A stretch of 64,000 bases of DNA from Natrononativus amylolyticus (lineage in GTDB: Archaea > Halobacteriota > Halobacteria > Halobacteriales > Natrialbaceae): NCBI RefSeq assembly GCF_024362525.1, contig NZ_CP101459.1, forward strand, positions 434,001 to 498,000. Direction: 5' to 3'. Position 1 is the stretch's first letter; every line of letters starts with the position of its first letter. The translations under genes and the position numbers were made by a program. The notes under the pieces were generated by a model. It made no database searches, was not told where the DNA came from, and was given only the letters and a program-made list of their open reading frames with translations. Shown here piece by piece: positions 33,078 to 43,400 of this stretch.

Positions 33078-35900
33078 CTAGCGGAGTTCGCCCCAGACGC
33101 CGACCAGTTCGTCGTTCACGTACCGGTGCTGTTCGAAGCCGAGAGCGTTACAGATCAGCGTGTGTCCCATGAACGAGACGGCGTAGTCGGACATCCCGAA
33201 CGGGTGTAGCTCGCGCTGGTTGGCGACGGGAAGGACGGATCCGAGCACGTTGATCTCGGCGTCACCCGCAGAGAGCGTCCCCGCAGCGACGCCGGCACCG
33301 CCCATCGTGCCCGCAATTTCGCCACCGGCGCTTTCGAACGCGTCCTCGTCGATGACCGTTCCGGGGGAGTCTGGACCGGTGGTGTAGCCGACCTGCGACC
33401 CCTTCCACATCTCGAGCTGGAGCTCTCGGATGTCGGTCAGCAGGTGGTGATCGAAGTCGCGGTCTTCCAGGTTCGCGATCGGAACCTCGATCTGTTCGAA
33501 GTCGCCCTCGGAGAGCGCGGCCGCGTCGCCGACCTCGAGATCCGCCAGCAGGGTAACTCCGGTGTCGGTGAGCAACAGGTCGCCGCCCGCCTCGACGAAC
33601 TCCTCGACAGCCGCGAGGAACGCGGGATCGTCGCGGCCGAAGTCGCCGGAGATCACCAGTTTGTCGTAGCGGCGTTCACCCGAGCGGCCGCGCATCAGTC
33701 GCCCGACTCGCACGTGGTGGGCGCTGATCCCCTCCATCGAGCCGTCCTCGACGAACGGCGCCAGGTCATCGAAGAACTGCATCGGGTTGACGCTGTACTC
33801 GGCCTGGGAGTAGCCGAACGCGTCCTCGGGGTCGGGGTGTTCCTCGTCGGTTTCGACGGTGGTGAAGTCGACCTCGAGTTCGCCGTCGCCGTCGAACTCG
33901 AGCGACCAGTCGCCGTCGGCGGGCGCCGGGACGTAGAAGCTGGTCTGGCCGGTCATACAGCAGGCGTCCTCCTCGAGTTCGGAGACGTCGACCTCGTCGA
34001 CGACCTGACCGGCGGGGTTCACCAGTTTGACGACCCCGTTGTCGACGCCGTGGGCGTGGAAGTGTACCGACAGCGAGTGCGTTCGCGGCCCGGAGGTCGT
34101 ACTCGCGCGGCCGTCCGGACCGGGCTGGACGGTGCCGTGGCGGCGCTGGACTTCGGTCGCGCGCTCTCGTCCGGGGCCGCGACCTCGGCCGGGGCTCTCG
34201 TCGGTGTGCGAGAGGTCCGCCGACGTGCGCGTCAACTCGTCGGCGGTGACGTACGCGGTGTCGTTGCCGCCGGTGACGACCGTCGCATTCGTGTCTGCGG
34301 CGCACATCTCGGCGAACTCGCGCATCGAGATGTGGTACGCCTGGGCGAGGTGGCGTTCGACGTACGGCCGCCAGAACTCGAAGTCGCGGTAGCCGAGTTC
34401 CGGTGCGACGGTTACGGCGCCGAGACCCCCGTCCTCCTCGGACTGGCCCGCCCAGCCGAGCAACGCCCCGGTGACGTTGTAGCCGATCGAGTCGTAGATC
34501 GTCCCCCAGTTGAAGAACTCCTGGGCGCCGGAGCCCCAGCCCCCGGTGTCCTGTTGGGCGCGGTCGAGGTCGTCGCGGATGGCGTCGATGCTCCCCCAGT
34601 GGCCGTACATCCCGTCGTTGATCTGCCTGTTCACCTCGTCCAGGTTGTGGGTGCCGTCGTGGTCGTAGGCGGCGTTCGACTCGAGGTTCAACACGAGCGA
34701 CGGGTTGAACCCCATCATGTGGTAGTCACAGACGTACTCGACGTTGTCGTACTCGCGCAGGAACTCGACGGTCGCCATCGCGTCGGGCACCACGTCGTCG
34801 TAGCCGACGTCGTATCCGGGACGGACGTCGGGCGCGCGGTCGGGTTCGGCCGGCCAGAACGACGGGTCGGCCCAGCCGATCGTCGCGTACTGGCGGTTGG
34901 TGTCCAGCCCCGAGGCGTTTCCGCGCGCGTGGGAGAGACTGTTGCCGATGTGTGGCTTGCGGACGATCCAGCCGTCCGGGTTGATGTAGACGAACGAGAT
35001 GACGATATCGTCGAGCAGCGGGTTGAACTCCTCGGACTCGCCCTTCGCCGCCTGCTCGAGGATCCGACTCCCCGACTCCCGGCCGGCCTGCTCGTTGGCG
35101 TGAATCCCGACGATGAACACCGCCTTGTCCTTCTCCTCGAACGCGTCGCGGTCCTGGACGTCGTTGGTCAGCTCCGCGACGTAGATGTCGCGCTGGTCTG
35201 CGTCCTCGCCCGTCACGTGGTTCTCGTGTCCCGGCCCGTGGCCGATGCGTTCGACGTTCACCATGTCCGGGTACTCGGCCTCGAGGTGGTCGAGCGCCTG
35301 CCCGGCTTCGCCGTGGGAGATGAAGTCGCGGGCGTCCTCGACGCGCGGGAAGACGTCGAACTCCTCGACGTACTCCGGGTAGACGTCGTACTCGCCGTAG
35401 GGTTCCTCGAGCGCCCAGAACGGGTTCGCACCCGGCGAGAACTCGACGAACTCGACCTCGAACTCGTCGAGGGCGTCCTGCAGCTCGTCGGCGGTGAGCC
35501 AGCCGTGGGCTGCCGGCGTCGGCTCCTCACGGTAGACGACCTTCGTCGCGCGCAAGTTCTCGTCGATATCCCAGTCGGGTTCTCCGAACTCGTCGTAAAA
35601 CGCGGTGACCGCGTCGACGGTCTCGAACTCGAAAACCAGTGAAACCTCGTAGTCCTGCGGGGTTGCGTTGGCTGCGTACGCCGCCTTCTCGGTGACCCGG
35701 TCGTCCGACACCTGTGCCGTTACCGTGCTGGGTAACGCCAGCGCCGCGCCGGTCGCGGCGGCAATGGACAGGAACGTCCGGCGACCGACTGTGCCGCCCT
35801 CGAAGGCGCTGTCCTCGAGTTCAACGGCGTCGTCGTAGGTGTAACGGTCGGGCTCGTCTGCGCTCTGTGGTGGTCGTTCGTGGTGGTGATTGCTCCTCAT
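33078..35900 (-). CDS. Secreted M14 family zinc carboxypeptidase, 940 aa
   Basis: A large exported metallopeptidase. The N-terminus carries a Tat signal, G-R-R-T-F-L-S (about residues 39-45), followed by a hydrophobic stretch ending ALPSTVTAQ. A prodomain (~80-190) precedes the M14 catalytic domain with HxxE zinc ligands His267 and Glu270 in VGIHANEQAGRES and a third His394 in CDYHMMGFN. The region after about 590 is a long beta-rich extension, including VKLVNPAGQVVDEVDVSEL and a GATase-like part, DKLVISGDFGRDDPAFLAAV. M14 enzymes with this layout release C-terminal amino acids from peptides outside the cell. Start MRSNHHHERP is the first suitable ATG. The gene stands alone. Confidence 0.9.
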   Translation of the reverse strand: MRSNHHHERPPQSADEPDRYTYDDAVELEDSAFEGGTVGRRTFLSIAAATGAALALPSTVTAQVSDDRVTEKAAYAANATPQDYEVSLVFEFETVDAVTAFYDEFGEPDWDIDENLRATKVVYREEPTPAAHGWLTADELQDALDEFEVEFVEFSPGANPFWALEEPYGEYDVYPEYVEEFDVFPRVEDARDFISHGEAGQALDHLEAEYPDMVNVERIGHGPGHENHVTGEDADQRDIYVAELTNDVQDRDAFEEKDKAVFIVGIHANEQAGRESGSRILEQAAKGESEEFNPLLDDIVISFVYINPDGWIVRKPHIGNSLSHARGNASGLDTNRQYATIGWADPSFWPAEPDRAPDVRPGYDVGYDDVVPDAMATVEFLREYDNVEYVCDYHMMGFNPSLVLNLESNAAYDHDGTHNLDEVNRQINDGMYGHWGSIDAIRDDLDRAQQDTGGWGSGAQEFFNWGTIYDSIGYNVTGALLGWAGQSEEDGGLGAVTVAPELGYRDFEFWRPYVERHLAQAYHISMREFAEMCAADTNATVVTGGNDTAYVTADELTRTSADLSHTDESPGRGRGPGRERATEVQRRHGTVQPGPDGRASTTSGPRTHSLSVHFHAHGVDNGVVKLVNPAGQVVDEVDVSELEEDACCMTGQTSFYVPAPADGDWSLEFDGDGELEVDFTTVETDEEHPDPEDAFGYSQAEYSVNPMQFFDDLAPFVEDGSMEGISAHHVRVGRLMRGRSGERRYDKLVISGDFGRDDPAFLAAVEEFVEAGGDLLLTDTGVTLLADLEVGDAAALSEGDFEQIEVPIANLEDRDFDHHLLTDIRELQLEMWKGSQVGYTTGPDSPGTVIDEDAFESAGGEIAGTMGGAGVAAGTLSAGDAEINVLGSVLPVANQRELHPFGMSDYAVSFMGHTLICNALGFEQHRYVNDELVGVWGELR

Positions 35901-36146
35901 GATCTCTGAACGTGGTAGCGAACCACACAGTCGGGTGAGCACCACTGTCATATGTCCGTGATTGGTTTTTTCAGAAAATACAACTCACCACAACGGATAT
36001 TACCAACGCGTGTATCTAGCTAGAGTTGGTCTCGAGCGAATATACAGCAATATAGACGGTTCCGAATCTCTCTTCCTTTCGACTCTGACGCCCTCCCGAC
36101 GTCTCTAATAAGAAAGCTTATGCCAGAATACCGGGGTCCTCGGGGT

Positions 36147-36440
36147 ATGCCAACCGAAGACACCCTTCCTAACCTCGTGACGATCGTCGGCCGCGGCGTC
36201 CCCTCGAACTACGAACTCAGCGTCGAAGGGAGAATACGGATGGTCGGCGCGAACCCGGCCGAAGAGGCGACGATCGTCTCCGACCGGGCCGCCGAGGGAA
36301 CGATCGACACCGGCGTTCAGCGATTCCGGTTCTCCGGCGAGCTCGCGAACGTCCGCCTCGTCGACTGGAACGGCGCCTCCCCCCCGGAGTCGCCGGACAC
36401 CCCGACCGTCCACATCGACTACAACGTTCCCGACCGCTAG
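36147..36440 (+). CDS. Hypothetical protein, 97 aa
   Basis: Starts MPTEDTLPNLVTIVGRGVPS. It is predominantly beta, with a regular alternation VTIVGRG, YELSVEGRIRMVG, FRFSGELANVRL and VHIDYNVP. No Cys, membrane segment or signal peptide, so it is cytoplasmic. I do not recognise the family. The start is supported by AAGCTTATGC about 30 nt upstream; an ATG at 36120 would give nine more residues. Not obviously in an operon; the MFS gene begins 101 bp later. Confidence 0.7.
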   Translation: MPTEDTLPNLVTIVGRGVPSNYELSVEGRIRMVGANPAEEATIVSDRAAEGTIDTGVQRFRFSGELANVRLVDWNGASPPESPDTPTVHIDYNVPDR

Positions 36441-36541
36441 GTTGTGGGTCTCACTCGAGAGGCGCTCGTCTCCGTTCGTTCGTGATTGTAACCGTTGGTA
36501 TCGCGGAGACCACCGACGCGTTCCGGAATCCTTGAGGTCTC

Positions 36542-37717
36542 GTGTCGGAAAGAGCGACTGTGACTCGCGCACGGCTCTTCGCCTCTCTCTGCGGACTGGT
36601 CTTTTTCATCAATCTCGCGAGAATCGTCTTCGCGCCGCTTCTCGACGTCTTTATCGCCGAGTTCGGGATCGGTGAAGCGACGGCCGGCCTCATCGTCACG
36701 CTCGCGTGGATCGGGAGCGCCGCGCCGCGATTGCCCACGGGATGGTTGCTCACGAAGGTGCCGCGCCACCACGTCGTACTCGCGTCGGGAACGATCCTCG
36801 CGATCTCCTCGGCTATCGCGGCGACTGCGATGACGGTCTCTCACCTCATGGTCGGTGCGTTTCTCATGGGGATCGCCTCCGGGGTGTACTTCGTCTCGGC
36901 GAACCCGCTGTTGAGCGAACTGTACCCGAAACGGATCGGCCGCGTCATCGGCATCCACGGCGCCGCCAGTCAGGTCGCGGCGGTGATCGCTGCCCCGTTC
37001 GTCGCCGTCTCGCTCTTCGTCGACTGGCGGCTGGCGCTGTGGGCGATCGCGATCGGTGCGGCGGTGATCACGGTCTACACCTGGCTCGCCGCGCGCAGTA
37101 CCGAGATGCCCACGGCCGGACAGGCCGACCGCGACTTCGTCGCGGGCGCACTCTCGGAGTGGCGGCTCATCGTCACGGCCCTGGCGATCGTCGGCGCAGC
37201 GTCGTTCGTCTGGCAGGGGCTGTTCAACTTCTACGAACTGTACATGCAGTCGAAGGGCCTCTCCGGGTGGGAAGCGAGTGCGATGCTCACCATCGTCTTC
37301 GCCGCAGGCGTTCCCGCGTTCTTCTTCGGCGGTGATCTGGCCGACCGGTTCCCGCACATACCCTACCTGCTCGGGATCGTCGGCGCGTTCTCGGTGAGCG
37401 TTCTGTTGCTGACGATGGTCGAAGGACTGCTCGCGCTGATCGTCGTCACCACGATCGTCGGCGTCGTCATCCACGCGCTGTTCCCGGCCATCGATACGTA
37501 CCTCCTCGATACGCTGCCGGACGCCACGCGCGGCAGCGCCTACGCCGTCTTCAGTTCGACGTGGATGTTGATGCAGGCGCTCGGTTCGTCCGCCGTCGGT
37601 TCGCTCATCGAACAGGGGTACACGTACGACTCGGTGTTCGGAAGCGCCGCGATACTACTCGGTGCGACGATCGTCGTTCTCGTGGCTCTCGAGCGAGCGG
37701 GTCGACTGCCGGGCTAA
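36542..37717 (+). CDS. MFS transporter
   Basis: A 391-aa, 12-helix major facilitator starting at GTG. The two six-helix halves are joined by a loop around residues 185-205. The loop 2-3 segment RLPTGWLLTKVPRHHVVLAS and the helix 4 motif GIASGVYFVSANPLLSELYP are typical. The second half has FFFGGDLADRFPHIPYLLGI, the repeated loop 8-9 signature. Substrate unknown. An upstream in-frame ATG is absent, so the GTG is accepted. Convergent with the coiled-coil gene, 17 bp apart. Confidence 0.9.
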   Translation: MSERATVTRARLFASLCGLVFFINLARIVFAPLLDVFIAEFGIGEATAGLIVTLAWIGSAAPRLPTGWLLTKVPRHHVVLASGTILAISSAIAATAMTVSHLMVGAFLMGIASGVYFVSANPLLSELYPKRIGRVIGIHGAASQVAAVIAAPFVAVSLFVDWRLALWAIAIGAAVITVYTWLAARSTEMPTAGQADRDFVAGALSEWRLIVTALAIVGAASFVWQGLFNFYELYMQSKGLSGWEASAMLTIVFAAGVPAFFFGGDLADRFPHIPYLLGIVGAFSVSVLLLTMVEGLLALIVVTTIVGVVIHALFPAIDTYLLDTLPDATRGSAYAVFSSTWMLMQALGSSAVGSLIEQGYTYDSVFGSAAILLGATIVVLVALERAGRLPG

Positions 37718-37734
37718 CTCTCCGCCGCCCGTCA

Positions 37735-38088
37735 TCAGCGGGTGAGCCACCCGCTCAGTAGACGGCCGAGTCGCTGCCGCACGCTGGATCGGTCCGCCTC
37801 GACTGTACGCTCGAGTTCCCGGTACGCCTCGTCTTTCTCGGCGATGATCTGCTCGTACGTCTCGGTGACCTGTCGTAGCTGTTGGTTTTTGTACTCGAGG
37901 AGCTCCTCTCGGGAGGGCTCGTCGCGTCGGCCGCCACGATACTCGATGGCGACCGACGCTGCCGTCGGTTCGCACCGTTTCGGTTCGTCGGCGGGACGGT
38001 CCCGGTCTCGGGTGCGGTCGGATGTGGGGGTTCTCGAGTCGGGAGTACCGCGCTCGAGCGTGTCGGCGGCACCGGTGTTAGGTGGCAT
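37735..38088 (-). CDS. Hypothetical coiled-coil protein, 117 aa
   Basis: The N-terminal 55 residues are polar and disordered (MPPNTGAADTLERGTPDSRT). A coiled coil covers about residues 58-98, LLEYKNQQLRQVTETYEQII followed by AEKDEAYRELERTVEAD. The end, RLGRLLSGWLTR, is a short amphipathic helix. No domain I recognise. Similar haloarchaeal small proteins occur, but no function is known. Codon choice is normal for a gene, and the opposite strand lacks one. Confidence is moderate because the start is uncertain. Confidence 0.6.
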   Translation of the reverse strand: MPPNTGAADTLERGTPDSRTPTSDRTRDRDRPADEPKRCEPTAASVAIEYRGGRRDEPSREELLEYKNQQLRQVTETYEQIIAEKDEAYRELERTVEADRSSVRQRLGRLLSGWLTR

Positions 38089-38514
38089 CTGTCGAGGGAG
38101 TGAGTGTGTACGTCTTTCTCGCAGATAAAGCTCAGTCAGTCAGAAGTCAGACGACGCCCCGTCTGCTGATCGGTCGCGTGAGACCGTTCGAAACGACGTG
38201 GGAAGCGTTTCCCACCACCTACCATCCACCCCCTACATTCTACGTGTATATAGTAACTCGTCAGACACGGTTCTCGGGTGCCCCCGGGGCACCGACAGCA
38301 CTCGTGAGCCGAAGAGTAGCCGATGGTGGTAACAATTGCCGTCAAATATCGGGTGGATATTGTGTTGGGTGTTGACAAAGTTCATGTGCTCTGAGGATCG
38401 TTTCTCACTTGCGGGGAGAGTCCGTTGCACCCTACGTTCCCTGCACGGCTGCTGGGGGCTTCCGTGTCTTACCCCAGCTTTCGAGAACGCCGAGTTGCAA
38501 CCGCGGTGGACGAA
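38089..38514. other. Gene-free spacer with a palindrome
   Basis: No convincing gene. It contains a 7+7 bp inverted repeat with a 4-bp centre, GTGGGAA-gcgt-TTCCCAC, at 38198-38215, plus an AT-rich patch around 38240 (GTATATAGTAACTC). No gene lies close enough downstream on the plus strand for an obvious operator role. The right end is the 3' flank of the DedA gene. Confidence 0.4.
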
Positions 38515-39174
38515 TCACACGACGAGTGCAACGCCGGCGATGGCCGCGCCCACGTAAACCGCGTGGTAGAGCAGCGTCGCCGTCGAAACGTGCAGCGTGT
38601 ATCGCGCCGTCGAGTACGAACTCACGGCCGCGGGAATCGCGATGAGTCCGCGACTCCAGGGAACGACGTTCGTGGCGAACACCGCCGCCCCACCGTACCG
38701 GTCGAACCACTGGTCGAGACGGCGATACCGATCCGACTGTTCGTCGACCTCGACGTACGGCAGTCGCTCGAGAAACGAGCGGTCGTAGCGCCTGACGCCG
38801 AGGTAGATCACCAGTTGGCCGAGGATGTGTGCGACGGTGACGAGGAGGACGATCGTTACCGCCTCGGATAGGCTGACCCTCGTTGCGATCACGTATCCAG
38901 GGAGGAACACGCTCGTTGGAAAGATCTTGCCGATGAGGGCGCCTTTCAGTACGAAGACGGCGAACAGGGCGGGGAGCCCAACCGTCTGAAGCGCAGTTTG
39001 CATGACGTCGACGAGTGCCGTTAACGGAGTGTGCATGGGGACCAGGTCGTGGATTTGCGGGAGGGGAGGTACCGTCGCCGAGACTCCCGACGAACCTGGT
39101 TCGTCGGTCGGTCGGCGGCGGTCGTTCAGCAGTCGTGGTGACGGTTCGATGCCGAATACCGTTTTGCTTACCAT
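38515..39174 (-). CDS. DedA family (VTT-domain) membrane protein
   Basis: A 219-aa integral membrane protein of the DedA/SNARE-associated type, which may flip or move phospholipids. Typical segments are KIFPTSVFLPGYVIATRVSL, then VAHILGQLVIYLGVRRYDRS and FDRYGGAAVFATNVVPWSRG, where F-x-R-F-x-P-x-x-R-x-x in the family is here partly altered. The start MVSKTVFGIE is decided by AAAATATATG about 27 nt upstream, which rules out the frame opening at 39192. Divergent from the DUF1611 gene. Confidence 0.86.
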   Translation of the reverse strand: MVSKTVFGIEPSPRLLNDRRRPTDEPGSSGVSATVPPLPQIHDLVPMHTPLTALVDVMQTALQTVGLPALFAVFVLKGALIGKIFPTSVFLPGYVIATRVSLSEAVTIVLLVTVAHILGQLVIYLGVRRYDRSFLERLPYVEVDEQSDRYRRLDQWFDRYGGAAVFATNVVPWSRGLIAIPAAVSSYSTARYTLHVSTATLLYHAVYVGAAIAGVALVV

Positions 39175-39328
39175 CCAGTTGTTGGTCAACACACATATAT
39201 TTTCTTAATCTATCACGACGTCACGACAGTGCGCTCCACTGTTGTCTCGTCGATTCTGATCAGTTTTCCGCCGACTGCCTCGAAGCGAAACTGGTATCGT
39301 TTTTTCCCTGGCCACGAAAGGGGCGGGT

Positions 39329-40372
39329 ATGAACCTTCGAGATGCCTTCGATACACCGGTATCGGCGATCGTCCTCGCGGAGGGGGAGTTCGGTACAACC
39401 GGCGGTAAAACGGCAAACGGCGTCGTGATGCACAGCGAGATCTTCGAGACCGCGGCCGTCGTCGACTCCGCGCAGGCCGGGTCGACGACCGATGCGGTGC
39501 TCGCGCGACCGGACGTCCCGTCGGTTCCGATCGTCGACTCGACGGAGGCGGCGCTCTCGGAAGCGCCGGAGGCCGAGGCGCTGGTGATCGGCGTCGCCCC
39601 CGCCGGCGGCGACCTCCCCGAGTCGTGGATCGACGACATCCGGACGGCGATGCGGGCGGGGTGTGACGTCGTCTCGGGCCTGCACGTCTTCCTCTCCGAC
39701 CGTGAGGAGTGGGCCGAACTCGCCGAGGAGTGCGGCGTTCGCCTCTTCGACGTGCGAAAGCCCCCTGAGGAGGACGCGCTTCGCGTCGGCGACGGCCGCG
39801 TCGACGACGTCGACGCCGACATCGTCGTGACGATGGGAACCGACTGTGCGGTCGGCAAGCGGACGACGACGTTCGAACTGTACCGCGCCGCCCGCGAGGC
39901 CGGTCTCGATGCGGGGTGGGTCGCGACCGGGCAAACCGGCATCATGGTCGGCGCTCACCGGGGGGTCGTGATCGACCGCGTGCCCGCGGACTTCACCGCC
40001 GGCGTCGTCGAGGATCTCGTCGTCGCCGTCGCCGAGGATCACGACATCGTCTTCGTCGAGGGCCAGGCCGCACTCACCCACCGCGCGTACTCGGGTGTGA
40101 CGCTCTCGGTTCTCCACGGCGCCTGGCCCGACGCCGTCGTGCTGGTCGACGATCCCGACCGGGACGAGCGGACCCACTTCGACGGCTGGCCGATCGCCGG
40201 CGTCGACAGCGAGATCGAAGCGATCGAGCACCTCTCGGAGGCGACCGTCGCCGCGCTCTCGACGTGGGGTGACGCCGACGACGTCGGCGCCGATTCCGAC
40301 GTCCCGGTGGCGAACGTGTACGACGCTGACGGCCCGGAAACGCTGCTCGAGGCGGTTCGTACGGCGATTTGA
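39329..40372 (+). CDS. DUF1611 family protein (DgcN-like N-acetyltransferase)
   Basis: A 347-aa protein with a DUF1611_N domain (residues ~1-120) and the DUF1611 P-loop-like domain (~160-345). The signature VTMGTDCAVGKRTTTFEL lies at about residues 167-184, and TGQTGIMVGAHRGVVIDRVP follows. In halophilic archaea and marine bacteria a DUF1611 protein, DgcN, acetylates D-glutamate in a pathway with the epimerase-like DgcA. No DgcA gene is next door here, although it usually accompanies DgcN. Function by homology only. Divergent from DedA. A start at 39329 is the first ATG. Confidence 0.83.
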   Translation: MNLRDAFDTPVSAIVLAEGEFGTTGGKTANGVVMHSEIFETAAVVDSAQAGSTTDAVLARPDVPSVPIVDSTEAALSEAPEAEALVIGVAPAGGDLPESWIDDIRTAMRAGCDVVSGLHVFLSDREEWAELAEECGVRLFDVRKPPEEDALRVGDGRVDDVDADIVVTMGTDCAVGKRTTTFELYRAAREAGLDAGWVATGQTGIMVGAHRGVVIDRVPADFTAGVVEDLVVAVAEDHDIVFVEGQAALTHRAYSGVTLSVLHGAWPDAVVLVDDPDRDERTHFDGWPIAGVDSEIEAIEHLSEATVAALSTWGDADDVGADSDVPVANVYDADGPETLLEAVRTAI

Positions 40373-40448
40373 ACGGGCCTGAGCTGTACCGGTCTTCGTC
40401 TCAAACTCCGTCACCGCGACGCTACGACAAAAAAGGGTATCGGGTCGC

Positions 40449-43400
40449 CTAGCCGAAGACGACGGAGATGACTCCGGAGGCGGCCGGCGGGATCACGGCG
40501 TTCCCGATGTCGATCGGCGGGATCACGGCGTGATTGTCGTCTTCGATCTCGATCTGTGCGTCGTCGGTCTCCTGGAGCGTCGACACCGAGTACTGGTAGG
40601 TTCCGGGCTCGGTGTCGGCGTCGATCGCGTGCGTCAGCGTGACGGTTTCGGACTCGCCACCCTCGAGGGTGATCGTCTGCATCGAGTCCGGACCGACGAC
40701 TTCACGGAGTTCTTCGGGTGGATACTCGTCGACTTCCTCGGCGGCACCGTCCCAGAAGAGGAAGATCGTCTGCTCGTCGGTCTCGTCGCCGGTGTTGGTG
40801 ATCGTGGCGTCGACGGCGAGGTCGTCGCCCGCCTGGGCGGACTCGGGGCCGTCGATCTCGCTGACTTCGAAGTACGCCGGTTCGGGATCGGCGGCGGCTT
40901 CGATGGTGATCGGCGCTGTTTCGACCTCGTCCGCGGAGACGCCGTGGAGCGAGTCGCCGGTCTCTTCGTCCTCGGGGATCTGGTAGGTGAACTCGACGGT
41001 CGTCGATTCACCGCCCTCGAGGGTCACCGTCTGCGCCTGTTCGGGTTCGTAGTCGATGACGTCGGTGCCGAAGTCGGTTCCGGGCGGGAAGTAGAACACC
41101 GTGCGGGTGTCTTCCTGCTCGCCGACGTTCGTGACCGTCGCGCTGACGGTGATCTCCTCGCCCTGCGCGGCGGAGTCCGGCGCTTCGAGATCGCTCACCT
41201 CGAAGTAGGTGCCGAGGGTGAGGTTCTCGGTGGTCGTCTCGCCTGGGTCGACGTCGACGAACGAGATGTGTGAGTCGTCGTAGCCGTCGGCGACCGCGCG
41301 CAGCGCGTGCGTGCCGGGGGTGACGTCCTCGATCTCGTAGTAGCCGTCGTCGTCGGTCGTCACGTTGAACGCGCCGTCGTCGGCGTCGAGGACGTGGGCG
41401 CCCTCGATGGGAACGCCGGCGGCGTTGGTGACGTAGCCGTCGATTGCACCGTCGGTGCGGTCGACCTCGAAGTCGACGCCCTCGACGTGTTCGCCGGGGC
41501 CGACGGAGACGATCTCGTCGGGCTGGTAGCCCGGCGGCACGTCCGCGACGTTCACGACGTACGTCCCTGGCGTGAGGTTCTCGAGGGTGTACGCGCCGTC
41601 GGCGTCGGTGGTCGCCTCGTAGACCTCCCCGACGTCGTTTTCGGCGACGATCGTGACGTTCTCGACGGGTGCGCCGTCGTCGCTGGCGGTCACCTCGCCG
41701 CTGATGGCGCCGGATTCGGTCTCGGCGTCGAGCCAGAAGTCCTGGGTGACGGTGTCGCCTTCGGGCACCTCGACGGTGTCGGTCTGGTCCTCGTAGCCGT
41801 CTGCGGTGACGGTGATCTCGTACTCGCCGGCGGGAACACCTTCGAGGGCGTACGCGCCGTCGTCGTCGGTGACGTCAGCGTACGTCTCGTTGTTCGCCTC
41901 GAGTTCGACGGTCGCGTTCTCGATCGGGTCGCCCGTGTCGTCGGCGTAGACCGTCCCGACGACGTCGCCGGTCGTCGCGTCTTCGATCGTCACCGGTGCG
42001 AGATCCTGGTCGTCCTCGCTGGCGACGATGTGGCTCGCGTCGCCGGCTTCTGCGTCTGCCGGCACGGTGTACGTGAAGGTGAGGTCCGCGCTCTCGCCCG
42101 GCTCGAGTTCGACGTACTCCGAGCTCTCGATCGCCTCGGCGTCGTGGGTGACGCTGCCGGTCGTCGCGTACTCGACGGCGTTGGCGAACAGCTGGTTACC
42201 GTCGTCGGTGAACGACTCCTCGTCGGTGAAGAAGTCACGGGCGATGGCCGTCGCCAGCACCTCCGTGCCGTCGTCGCTCACGGCGATCGACGGTCCTTCG
42301 TGGACGCCGTCGTCGCCGGCGGAGAAGTCGGCGTCCGCCAGCACGGTGCCGTCGTAGTCGTCGAACCACGCGCCCCACGTAGTGGAGCCCGAGTACACTT
42401 CGACGGTGTCACCCGCCGAGCCGACGCCCGCGAAGATCGGGTGATCCTCGTGGACGTCGATCGTGACGGGTTCGCCGTCGGTTGCGGTCGCGTCTTCGTC
42501 GCGCTCGCCGGGGTTCTCGCGCACGTTGTGCAGGCGGTAGACGCCGTCGGCGTACGCCTGGGCCGTGCCGCCCTGGTAGGAGTCCAGGTAGACTGCGCCC
42601 TGGTCGTCCTCGAGCGCGTCGAGGAAGTCCTCGGCGAGGTCGTCGCTGCCGAGACGCTGGACGACGAACGTGTCGTACTCGTCCATCGAGTCGAGCAGTT
42701 CGTCGGCCTCGAGTAGGTCGACCTCGTAGGCGTCCTCGTCGAGATGCGCCTCGAGGACGTCGACGAGCGCGCCGTCGTGGTAGTTCTCCTCGTCGACGAC
42801 GGCGACGTCGCCGCCGGCGGCGCCGAGGTCGTAGACGATCTCCTGGCCGTCCGGCGCGTCGCCGGTGTTCTCGACGGTGGCGTTCACGTCGTAGGTATCG
42901 CCGATACTCACCGTCTCGGGCGCGTCGGTGATCTCGACGTCGAACTGTGCCTCGAGGATCGTGACGGTGGTCGTCTGCGAGTCGTCCTCGGTGAAGACGC
43001 CGTGGTCGTACGTGCCTTCGCCGATGTCACTCGTGTCGAGGGTGAACTCGACGGTCGTCTCCTCGCCGGGGTCGAGCGTGACGTTCTCGGTGTGGACCGG
43101 CTCGTCCAGGTCGTCGAAGCGGTACTCGACGGTCTGGGTGTCGTCGGTGTTACCCGTGTTCTCGACGTCGGCGCTCACCTCGATCTCCTCGCCCCGGTCG
43201 GCCTCGTCGGGGGCCTCGAGGTTCGAGACGTCGAAGTGCGCCGAGACGATCGTCAACTCGTCCGTGTCGGAGTCGTCCTCTGAGTAGACGCCGTAGTGAT
43301 ACTCACCGGGTTCGAAGTCGCTCGTGTCGACTTCGAAGGTGATCGTCGTCTCCGCCGGGTGGTCGACCGGATCGTCGACGCCGGGGGCGGCCATGTCGAC

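Noticed and set aside
33444-35642. 732-codon plus-strand frame
   Set aside because: Antisense to the M14 peptidase, which shows a Tat signal and zinc motif.
38136-38378. 80-codon minus-strand frame with several Cys
   Set aside because: No start context, and the Cys spacing is not a zinc-site pattern; composition unlike a haloarchaeal protein.
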